From the NCBI GenBank assembly GCA_903908065.1, contig CAIVQO010000077.1, positions 37,381-101,380 of the forward strand: a DNA stretch of 64,000 bases. Direction: 5' to 3'. A model generated the notes under the pieces. That model was not told the DNA's origin, ran no database searches, and worked only from the letters and a program-made list of their open reading frames with translations. This DNA is from an uncultured beta proteobacterium (GTDB lineage: Bacteria > Pseudomonadota > Gammaproteobacteria > Burkholderiales > Rhodocyclaceae). Numbering within the stretch: position 1 is the first letter of the stretch; each line of letters begins with the position of its first letter. Made by a program: the position numbers and the translations under genes. Shown here in pieces: positions 56,360-64,000 of this stretch.

Positions 56360-57688
56360 TCAGGAGAGCGCAACCGGAGTGCTTTGGTCTCCGCTTTGAG
56401 GCTCACTGCCTTTGCGGCCGATCAGGCGATACACCGTCATGTTGCCCTTGCCCTTGAGGTAAATCGTCTGCGGCTCATGAAAGTCGAAATTGGCCGACAG
56501 TCGATGATAGGTCATGGTGTCGCACTGGATCATGCCAGGGACGCCTTCGGAGGTGATGCGGCTGGCGATATTGACGGTATCGCCCCACAGGTCATAGATG
56601 AACTTCTTTTTACCCAGCACGCCGGCTACGATGGGTCCCGTGCCGATGCCGATGCGAACTTCGAGGTGGGATGCGTTGATCGAGAAATCGCGCCGCAATA
56701 AATCGCGCATGGCGATTGCCATGTCGGCAACGGCGGCGGAGTAGTCGGAGAGGTCTTCGTTCAGGCCGCCGGCAACCATGTAGGCGTCGCCGATGGTCTT
56801 GATCTTTTCCAGGCCAAACTCTTCGGCCAGTTCGTCGAAGGCGGAAAAAATCCGGTTCAGCATCGCAAAGACCTGCGACGGCGACATGTTGGCCGCGACC
56901 TGTGTGAAATTGACGATGTCGGCAAACATCACTGTGACATCGGCAAACCCGTCGGCGATGGTCTTGTCCGAGCTGCGCAGCCGATCAGCGATCGGTTCCG
57001 GCAGGATGTTGAGGAGCAGCTTTTCCGAACGCTCCTGCTCGATCTTGATCTGCTGGTGGGCAACTTCGAGGCTCTTGTGCATCTTGCGGTTCATGCCGAT
57101 GGAAAGCCGCAGTAGAAGGAAGATGATGACCGAGAAGGCGATGAAGTTAATGGCAAAAAAAACGATGGTGGTACGCGTCGGTACGATGGGCTTCGGCGTG
57201 AAGATCGGATCTGCCAGATACCAGTCGGCGAGGCCGGAGATCGCGGTGAGAACTACCCAGGCGGCAAACCAGCCAACGGACTGCCTTACCCCGATGCAAA
57301 GGATGGCCCCGATCGGGGCGAGCAATGCCCAGAGCAGGACTCCGCTGCTGGAAATGATGTCGCTGCTCCATTGGGCGACAAAGGGCAGGAAAAGGAACAG
57401 TCCGAGCTGGCTGACGCGGAAATAGTCGAAGTTTCGCGTGCGCAGGTAGATCAGCATGTTGCCGGCCAGCAAGAGCTGGAAGACCAGCGGCATGGTGGCG
57501 GAGAATACCGGGCCCAGTGTCCAATAAATTGCCACCCACAAAACAATGGCCACGCTGGCGAGGCCGGTCGCCAGCATCAGCAGCGACTTGTTGAGTTTGA
57601 GCTCCTCGCTGTCAGTTGCTTCGATGCCGGCATTGCGCAGCCGATCCATGAAGCTGTCGCCGGGGCTTGGGGATTCGAGCTTGCTCAT
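56360..57688 (-). CDS. Adenylate/guanylate (class III) cyclase, membrane associated
   Basis: DVTVMFADIVNFTQVAANMSPSQVFAMLN, KIKTIGDAYMVAGG, IYDLWGDTVNIASRI. Confidence 0.93.
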   Translation of the reverse strand: MSKLESPSPGDSFMDRLRNAGIEATDSEELKLNKSLLMLATGLASVAIVLWVAIYWTLGPVFSATMPLVFQLLLAGNMLIYLRTRNFDYFRVSQLGLFLFLPFVAQWSSDIISSSGVLLWALLAPIGAILCIGVRQSVGWFAAWVVLTAISGLADWYLADPIFTPKPIVPTRTTIVFFAINFIAFSVIIFLLLRLSIGMNRKMHKSLEVAHQQIKIEQERSEKLLLNILPEPIADRLRSSDKTIADGFADVTVMFADIVNFTQVAANMSPSQVFAMLNRIFSAFDELAEEFGLEKIKTIGDAYMVAGGLNEDLSDYSAAVADMAIAMRDLLRRDFSINASHLEVRIGIGTGPIVAGVLGKKKFIYDLWGDTVNIASRITSEGVPGMIQCDTMTYHRLSANFDFHEPQTIYLKGKGNMTVYRLIGRKGSEPQSGDQSTPVALS

Positions 57689-57885
57689 CTGAAGATTCTG
57701 CGCCGGGACGTCGTTAGCCAATTGATTTGCATTGGCGAAGTGTCGCGGAATCGCCAGCAATGGTCAAGAATCATGGCATCGAAATCGGGGGGCGGGTCGC
57801 CGGCCAGGCGCTGCGGCGCCCGCCACGCTCGGGAATCCTGATCTGCCTTGCCCGCTCGGGAGAATTGGTGTTCAATGCGGCCCAT

Positions 57886-58269
57886 ATGGCCGAAGCGAAA
57901 AAATACGAAATCAAGGTGGATGTCACGACGCAGTATGTCGCGGAGCAATCCGATCCGGCGATCAACCGGCATGTGTTTTCCTACACCATTGAAATCCGGA
58001 ATACCGGCAATGTCAGCGCTCAGCTGATTTCCCGGCATTGGATCATCACCGATACCGAAGGCCAGATACAGGAAGTGCGTGGTCTCGGCGTGGTCGGACA
58101 TCAGCCCCTTTTGGCGCCGGGGCAGAGCTTCGAATACACCAGTGGTTGCCAGTTGGCCACGCCGGTCGGCACCATGAAGGGCAGCTACCAGATGACGGCG
58201 GAAGACGGCACGCAGTTCGAGGCCGCAATAGCCGAGTTCGTGTTGTCCATGCCGCGCATACTGCACTAG
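57886..58269 (+). CDS. apaG: ApaG (Co2+/Mg2+ efflux protein ApaG)
   Basis: YTIEIRNTGNVSAQLISRHWIITDTEGQIQEVRGLGVVGHQPLL. Confidence 0.96.
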   Translation: MAEAKKYEIKVDVTTQYVAEQSDPAINRHVFSYTIEIRNTGNVSAQLISRHWIITDTEGQIQEVRGLGVVGHQPLLAPGQSFEYTSGCQLATPVGTMKGSYQMTAEDGTQFEAAIAEFVLSMPRILH

Positions 58270-58370
58270 CAAGCCCAGTCAGCGCCGCGGGCAGCACGGG
58301 CAGTTGACCGATCTCGAAGGCTGCCGCTAGAATATCTCGACTTTTTTACTCAACTATTTTGGGTGATTCC

Positions 58371-58691
58371 ATGGACGTCAAGCAAAAAATCCACGAAACA
58401 GTTACCGGCAATCCCGTGGTGTTGTACATGAAGGGCAACAAGCAGTTTCCGCAATGCGGCTTCTCGGCGCGTGCGGTGCAGATTCTTCAGGCCTGCGGCG
58501 TGAAGGATTTTCTCACCGTGGATGTGCTGGCTGACCCGGAGGTGCGTCAGGGGATCAAGGATTACGCGAACTGGCCGACGATTCCGCAGCTGTATGTAAA
58601 CGGCGAATTCATCGGCGGCAGCGACATCATGACTGAGATGTACCAGGCGGGCGAACTCCAGAAGCAGCTCGAGTCGCTCAAGAACGGCTAA
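58371..58691 (+). CDS. grxD: Grx4 family monothiol glutaredoxin
   Basis: VVLYMKGNKQFPQCGFSARAVQIL, NWPTIPQLYVNGEFIGGSDI. Confidence 0.96.
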   Translation: MDVKQKIHETVTGNPVVLYMKGNKQFPQCGFSARAVQILQACGVKDFLTVDVLADPEVRQGIKDYANWPTIPQLYVNGEFIGGSDIMTEMYQAGELQKQLESLKNG

Positions 58692-59578
58692 CGGCGCAAA
58701 TCTGCCAGCACACCCTCGATCATGCGTCCGGCCTGGCCGAGATAGGCAGCACCGAAAAGGTTGTAGTGATTGAGGACATGGTAGAGGTTGTATAGCGGTT
58801 TGCGGCGTTCATAGTCGCGGTCCAGAGCCCACTCACCGCGATAGGCGGCAAAAAAGCTGGTGGGGAAGCCGCCAAACAGTTCCGCCATGGCGATGTCGGC
58901 CTCCCGATCTCCCCAGTAGCACGCCGGGTCGAACACGACAGGTTCACCGTTTCCGAGTTGCCCGGCGTTGCCTGCCCACAAATCGCCATGCAAGAGGCTC
59001 GCCTGCGGCCGGTAGTCGAGGAACAATCCCCCCAGCCTGTCGACGATGCCTACGCCTTTTGCATGAAGTTCCCTGCCCAGACCGCGAGACAGGGCCAGGT
59101 CGAGCTGAGGGCGCAGGCGGTATTCGCCGAAAAAATGCGCCCAGTCGCGGTGTGGTGTGTTGATCTGCGGCGTCGTGCCGATGAAATTGTCCTCAGTCCA
59201 GCCCCAGGACTCGCCCAGGCATCGATGCAATTCTGCAAGCTTGCGGCCGAGGATCGATCCCCCAGCCTGGCTCAGGGGAAGCAGGTCGAGCCATTCCAGC
59301 AGAATAAAAGCGCAGTCGTTGGCCGCACCATGCCCGATCACGGCAGGCGTGCGGATGACACCTGCCGACGCGAGCGCGTCGAGACCGGCAGCCTCGCCGG
59401 CAAACATGGGCAACGCAGCGGCTCCACTGGTCTTGAGGAAATATCGACGCGGACCGTCCTCGATCCGCCATGCGGAGCGAATCGACCCTCCGTGAACCTG
59501 ATTGATCCTTGCCTTGGAGATGTCCTTCCCGGTGGTCGCGCCGATCAGCTCGGCGACAAATGGCCATTCCGGTGTCAC
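58688..59578 (-). CDS. Fructosamine kinase family protein
   Basis: LLHGDLWAGNAGQ, VVFDPACYWGDREADIAMAELFGGF; GTG start inferred. Confidence 0.88.
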   Translation of the reverse strand: MTPEWPFVAELIGATTGKDISKARINQVHGGSIRSAWRIEDGPRRYFLKTSGAAALPMFAGEAAGLDALASAGVIRTPAVIGHGAANDCAFILLEWLDLLPLSQAGGSILGRKLAELHRCLGESWGWTEDNFIGTTPQINTPHRDWAHFFGEYRLRPQLDLALSRGLGRELHAKGVGIVDRLGGLFLDYRPQASLLHGDLWAGNAGQLGNGEPVVFDPACYWGDREADIAMAELFGGFPTSFFAAYRGEWALDRDYERRKPLYNLYHVLNHYNLFGAAYLGQAGRMIEGVLADLRR

Positions 59579-60888
59579 AGGGAAGCGATGCGCGCGTTGG
59601 CGTAGGCCAGACGGCCGGCGATGACAGCGAGGAAGCCCTGATAGAAATGCATGCGACAGGCATCCGACGCGTGTTGCAGTGCGCGCGCCGGGATGGTCAC
59701 CACTCGCGCAGCCGTTCGCGCCACCACATCGGCGCCACGGCTGTGCTCGCCACGCCGGATGATGGCCATCTCGCCGAAACACTCTCCAGATGTGAGCAGT
59801 CCCAGCGGGTGGCTGTTTTTCGAAACCGTCAATTCACCGTCGAGCAGAAAGGCAAAAAAATCTCCCCGCTCGCCATCGCGCATGATCATGGTTCCAGCTG
59901 CAACTTCGTCCCAGCGCGAAAAGCGAACCACCTCCCAGAGATCGACATCCGAAAACTCGCCGAAAAAGGGCAGGGCGCGCAATGATTCGAACTTCTCGCT
60001 ATCCGGGAATGCCTGCCGGTAGGACGAGAGCTGCTTGTTGCGGAATGATTGGGCGAGGTCGTGGGAGAACTCCTCCCAGGTCTGATAGCGCGCCTCCACT
60101 TCCTTCTGCATGGCGCGCGCGACCACCGCATCCAGGCTGGCGGGGAGGTCGCTGCGAAAGGTCGACGGCGGAGGCGGGTCGGTGTTGCAAATCTGGTACA
60201 CCATGCCGTAATTGGAGGTCGACTGGAAAGGCAGCCGCCCACTGAGCAACTGGTACATCACCACGCCGAGGGAATAGATGTCGGTCTGGTGATCGAGCGG
60301 GTGATCGCGCACCTGCTGCGGCGACATGTAGGCTGGTGAGCCGACGCCGGACACTTGAGTACGCGTCTGGTCGGAGCCGGTCATCATCGCAGCGCCGAAA
60401 TCCGAAATCTTGATGTCGCCGCCGACATGGTCGGGGCTGTCCGCCGGATTGGCCAGCAGAATGTTGGCCGGCTTGATGTCGCGGTGGGTGATCCCGGCGC
60501 GGAAGGCGTAATCCAGCGCACGCGTGCATTTGAATATCATCTCGACCAGGCGATCGACGGGGAGCAGCGTGCTGGGTGAGCAAAATGGCTCCAGGGTGCC
60601 GCCCTTGACGTATTCCATGACGATGTAACTCTGGTCCTCTCCGAGTACCGCATCAAATATCTGGACGATGTGGGGATGGACCAGCTTGCCGGCGAGCGAG
60701 GCCTCGGTCATCAGCAGGTTGCGATACAGCTTGCCCCGTTCCTTGTCGCGCAGAACTTCCGGAAAGATGGCCTTGACCGCTACCTCACGCTTGGCAAAGG
60801 GGTCGTAGCCGAGATAGACAATGGAGGTCGCCCCCTCACCGAGTTTGGACCGGATTTCGTACTTGCCAATGCGCTCCGGCGTAGCCAT
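59575..60888 (-). CDS. Serine/threonine protein kinase with C-terminal cyclic nucleotide-binding domain
   Basis: GKYEIRSKLGEGATSIVYLGYD, HRDIKPANILL, DFGAAM; C-terminal GTMIMRDGERGDFFAFLLDGELTV...GECFGEMAIIRRGEHSRGADVVA. Confidence 0.92.
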   Translation of the reverse strand: MATPERIGKYEIRSKLGEGATSIVYLGYDPFAKREVAVKAIFPEVLRDKERGKLYRNLLMTEASLAGKLVHPHIVQIFDAVLGEDQSYIVMEYVKGGTLEPFCSPSTLLPVDRLVEMIFKCTRALDYAFRAGITHRDIKPANILLANPADSPDHVGGDIKISDFGAAMMTGSDQTRTQVSGVGSPAYMSPQQVRDHPLDHQTDIYSLGVVMYQLLSGRLPFQSTSNYGMVYQICNTDPPPPSTFRSDLPASLDAVVARAMQKEVEARYQTWEEFSHDLAQSFRNKQLSSYRQAFPDSEKFESLRALPFFGEFSDVDLWEVVRFSRWDEVAAGTMIMRDGERGDFFAFLLDGELTVSKNSHPLGLLTSGECFGEMAIIRRGEHSRGADVVARTAARVVTIPARALQHASDACRMHFYQGFLAVIAGRLAYANARIASL

Positions 60889-60891
60889 CTT

Positions 60892-62295
60892 TCAGAGTCG
60901 GTTCCTGGCCCGGGCGATAGCGGCGCGTACCTGGGCGGGCGCTGTACCGCCAACGTGGTTGCGTGCGCCAAGCGAGCCCGCGACGGTAAGTACGGAAAAT
61001 ACGTCGTCCTCGATCAGCGTTGAGAATTCCCGCAACTCCGCGAGGTCAAGATCGGGCAGGTCGCACGCTTTCGCCTCGCAGCGGCGCACGGCACGCGCTA
61101 CTGCCTCGTGGGCATCGCGGAAGGGCAGGCCCTTCTTGACCAGATAGTCGGCCAGGTCGGTCGCAGTGGCGTAGCCCTGGCGCAAGGCAGATGCCATGGC
61201 GTCTGCCTTGACGCGGATTCCGGGCACCAGGTCGGCAAAGATGCGCAGAGTATCGACCAGCGTATCTGCGGTGTCGAACAGGGGTTCCTTGTCTTCCTGG
61301 TTGTCCTTGTTGTAGGCCAACGGCTGTCCCTTCATCAATGTCAGCAGTCCCATGAGATGGCCGAATACCCGCCCGGTTTTGCCGCGCGCAAGTTCGGGAA
61401 CATCCGGGTTCTTTTTCTGCGGCATGATCGAGGAGCCGGTGCAGAAACGATCGGCCAGATCAATGAAGCCGACGCGGGGGCTCATCCAGAGAATCAGTTC
61501 TTCGGAAAAGCGTGACACATGCGTCATGACCAGCGAGGCGGCAGCACAGAATTCGATGGCGAAATCCCGGTCCGAAACGGCATCGAGGGAGTTTTCGCAA
61601 ACACCATCGAATCCAAGCTCCTGCGCAACGAAGGCGCGGTCAATGGGAAAGGTGGTTCCCGCCAACGCGGCCGCGCCTAGGGGGAGTCGATTCGCCCGCC
61701 GTCGGCAATCGGCAAAGCGGCTGCGATCACGCTCCAGCATCTCGACATAGGCCAGCAGGTGGTGGCCGAAGGTGACAGGTTGTGCGACCTGCAAATGGGT
61801 GAAGCCCGGCATGGGTGTTTCCGCATGTGTCTCGGCGAGCCCCAGCAAGGCAGCCTGAAGCTGGCGCAACAACTGGTCGATGCCATCCATCGTATCGCGC
61901 AGCCAGAGCCGGATGTCAGTCGCCACCTGGTCGTTGCGCGAGCGACCGGTATGCAATCGTTTGCCCGGGTCGCCGACCAGCGCGGTAAGGCGCTTTTCAA
62001 TGTTGAGATGCACGTCCTCGTCATCGAGGTTCCAGTTGAATTTGCCGGCTTCGATTTCCGCCACGATGGTGGCCATGCCCGTCTCGATCGCGGCCAGATC
62101 GGCACCGGAAATGATCTCCTGGCGGGCGAGCATGCGCGCATGGGCCAGCGACCCGCGTATGTCCTGGCGCCACATTCGCTGGTCGAAGAATACCGATGCG
62201 GTGTAGCGTTTGACGAGATCGGAAACCGGCTCGGAAAAGCGTCCGGACCAGGCAACGGAAGTCTCGTCTGTTTTGGTGGGGTGGTGAATGCTCAT
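60892..62295 (-). CDS. argH: Argininosuccinate lyase
   Basis: [48 protein letters not shown]. Confidence 0.97.
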   Translation of the reverse strand: MSIHHPTKTDETSVAWSGRFSEPVSDLVKRYTASVFFDQRMWRQDIRGSLAHARMLARQEIISGADLAAIETGMATIVAEIEAGKFNWNLDDEDVHLNIEKRLTALVGDPGKRLHTGRSRNDQVATDIRLWLRDTMDGIDQLLRQLQAALLGLAETHAETPMPGFTHLQVAQPVTFGHHLLAYVEMLERDRSRFADCRRRANRLPLGAAALAGTTFPIDRAFVAQELGFDGVCENSLDAVSDRDFAIEFCAAASLVMTHVSRFSEELILWMSPRVGFIDLADRFCTGSSIMPQKKNPDVPELARGKTGRVFGHLMGLLTLMKGQPLAYNKDNQEDKEPLFDTADTLVDTLRIFADLVPGIRVKADAMASALRQGYATATDLADYLVKKGLPFRDAHEAVARAVRRCEAKACDLPDLDLAELREFSTLIEDDVFSVLTVAGSLGARNHVGGTAPAQVRAAIARARNRL

Positions 62296-62580
62296 GGTAG
62301 TTCAGTCTGTGCCGCGAGCGCGGCGTGATTCGGTTCGTGACACGCGGGACAAGCAAAATCACTGGAAAATCAATGTGGATCAGCCTGTGGGTGAGGATGG
62401 CAGTATACGGGAAATCCGATTCAGGCCCGGCAACCGGGGGGCGCGGGCATGCCGCGCAGGAAGCCGGGCATCGGGGGATGCCGGAACAAAATCGATACCC
62501 GGTTTCATTGGTTGCGACGCGTTGACGACCTCCGGATCGCCGCCTAACATCGCTCCTTTCGCCCAGTGCCCCTTGATCCC

Positions 62581-63549
62581 GTGAATATCGCCAGCCTCTA
62601 TGCCCCGATTGCCGCCGACATGAATGCCGTGGATGAAGTCGTCCGTGCCCGGCTGCATTCGGACGTGGTGCTGGTTCGACAAGTCGCGGAGTACATCATT
62701 TCCGCGGGTGGCAAACGAATGCGGCCTGCGCTGGTGCTCCTTTCGGCAGGCGCCTGCGGTTATTCCGGTGTCAAGCACCACGAGCTTGCCGCTGTGGTCG
62801 AGTTCATCCACACCGCGACCCTGTTACATGACGATGTTGTCGATGAATCATCCTTGCGCCGCGGGCGTGACACCGCGAATGCCGTGTTCGGCAATCCGGC
62901 GAGCGTGCTGGTTGGCGATTTCCTGTACTCACGCGCCTTCCAAATCATGGTCGGGGTGGGGAGCATGCGCGTGATGCAGGTGCTGGCCGATGCCACCAAC
63001 ATCATTGCCGAAGGCGAGGTCCTGCAGTTGATGAACTGCCGCAACGCGGACATCGAAGTCGATGCCTACCTGCGGGTGATTCGCTACAAGACGGCAAAGC
63101 TTTTCGAGGCCGCCGGTCGCCTCGGTGCGATCCTTGGCGGGGCGACGCCAGCAGTCGAAGAAGCCCTCGCGTCCTATGGCACTCACATTGGCACTGCATT
63201 TCAGTTGATCGACGATGTGCTCGACTATTCGGGCCAGGAAGCGGAAACCGGAAAGCATCTCGGCGACGATTTGGCCGAAGGGAAGCCGACGCTGCCCCTG
63301 ATACATGTCATACAGAATGGCACGACAGAACAGGCAGGCTTAGTACGCGATGCGATCGAGCAAGCCAGCGGGGAACGCTTTGCCGATGTGCTCGAGGCGG
63401 TTCGATCCAGCGGTGCACTCGAGGCGGCAAGGCGCCACGGAGAGGCCGAGGCGGCAGTGGCCAAAGCTGCCTTGGCTGTGCTGCCGGATTCAAAGTTCCG
63501 TGAAACGCTGCTACAATTGGCAGACTTTGCCGTGCAACGGAGTTTTTGA
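62581..63549 (+). CDS. ispB: Polyprenyl (octaprenyl) diphosphate synthase
   Basis: GGKRMRPALVLLSAGACGY, TATLLHDDVVDESSLRRG, FQLIDDVLDYSG; GTG start inferred. Confidence 0.94.
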   Translation: MNIASLYAPIAADMNAVDEVVRARLHSDVVLVRQVAEYIISAGGKRMRPALVLLSAGACGYSGVKHHELAAVVEFIHTATLLHDDVVDESSLRRGRDTANAVFGNPASVLVGDFLYSRAFQIMVGVGSMRVMQVLADATNIIAEGEVLQLMNCRNADIEVDAYLRVIRYKTAKLFEAAGRLGAILGGATPAVEEALASYGTHIGTAFQLIDDVLDYSGQEAETGKHLGDDLAEGKPTLPLIHVIQNGTTEQAGLVRDAIEQASGERFADVLEAVRSSGALEAARRHGEAEAAVAKAALAVLPDSKFRETLLQLADFAVQRSF

Positions 63550-63635
63550 TTGCCGCAATGTTCGCAAGGATGACCCTCCGGGCCGGATGCAAGGGCCTGT
63601 TCCCGCAACGTCAATCCTTGTTACCAACCTGCCAT

Positions 63636-63712
<77 letters not shown>

Positions 63713-63770
63713 TTCCACCCTTGTATTTTTGGGCGTTACACGCTAAGTAACGACTTACTTTTGCTCGTCT

Positions 63771-63799
63771 AAAGTAGTACAGTTATTGTGTACTACTTT
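63771..63799. repeat. Perfect inverted repeat downstream of tRNA-Pro
   Basis: AAAGTAGTAC-agttattgt-GTACTACTTT followed by TT; possible terminator or recombination site. Confidence 0.75.
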
Positions 63800-63881
63800 T
63801 TCCTGAAAAGCGCCCCTTAACGCCGCCATTGTTCGCGTCAAATATGGCTGCGAGACTAGGAATCATGGGCGTTTCCACATA

Positions 63882-64000
63882 TGTTGACGCGCACTGAAAA
63901 GTACCCGGAAATCGAGGTGGCTGCGCGCTGAAAAATACCCGGGGTGTTCAACTCGCCTGCTTTCAAACGAGCAGGGCGTAAGGGAGATGATCACCATGAA
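63882..64000 (+). mobile_element. Left end of an IS21-like insertion sequence (truncated by window)
   Basis: TGTTGACGCGCACTGAAAAGTACCC followed by a second internal unit GCTGCGCGCTGAAAAATACCC (IS21-type terminal repeats). Confidence 0.7.
63987..64000 (+). CDS. Start of IstA-like transposase (truncated)
   Basis: ATGATCACCATGAA (MITM...) preceded by a GGGAG RBS, typical of IstA. Confidence 0.5.

Overview
This is a GC-rich betaproteobacterial chromosome window that looks Rhodocyclales-like from gene content. It is mostly housekeeping genes: ftsZ (partial), lpxC, secA, mtnA, fbp, pyrF, glnS, crcB, hrpA, tldD, yhdP, glnE, argJ, two PAS-GGDEF-EAL proteins, a phasin, lptA/lptC/kdsC/kdsD/kefB-like, a GtrA/flavoprotein membrane cluster, a prepilin, a class III cyclase, apaG, grxD, a Ser/Thr kinase with a cNMP-binding domain, argH, a polyprenyl synthase and tRNA-Pro(CGG). 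The right edge runs into the left end of an IS21-like element. Accessory features are two MazEF/PemK-type toxin-antitoxin pairs, an AT-richer Abi-alpha-like ORF between glnE and argJ, and several inverted-repeat elements. The main finding is a dispersed, fixed-length 24-bp motif, RAAGTCGGCGCTGGCGNCACGGCG, found by reading both strands. It has 11 copies, 8 inside unrelated coding genes and 3 intergenic. All coding copies are aligned to the same codon boundaries, and 7 of 8 are on the sense strand, encoding [KE]VGAxxTA. Two intergenic copies bracket a mazEF cassette. No family I know explains it; a DNA-uptake-like sequence, a protein-binding site or a micro-repeat are all possible.
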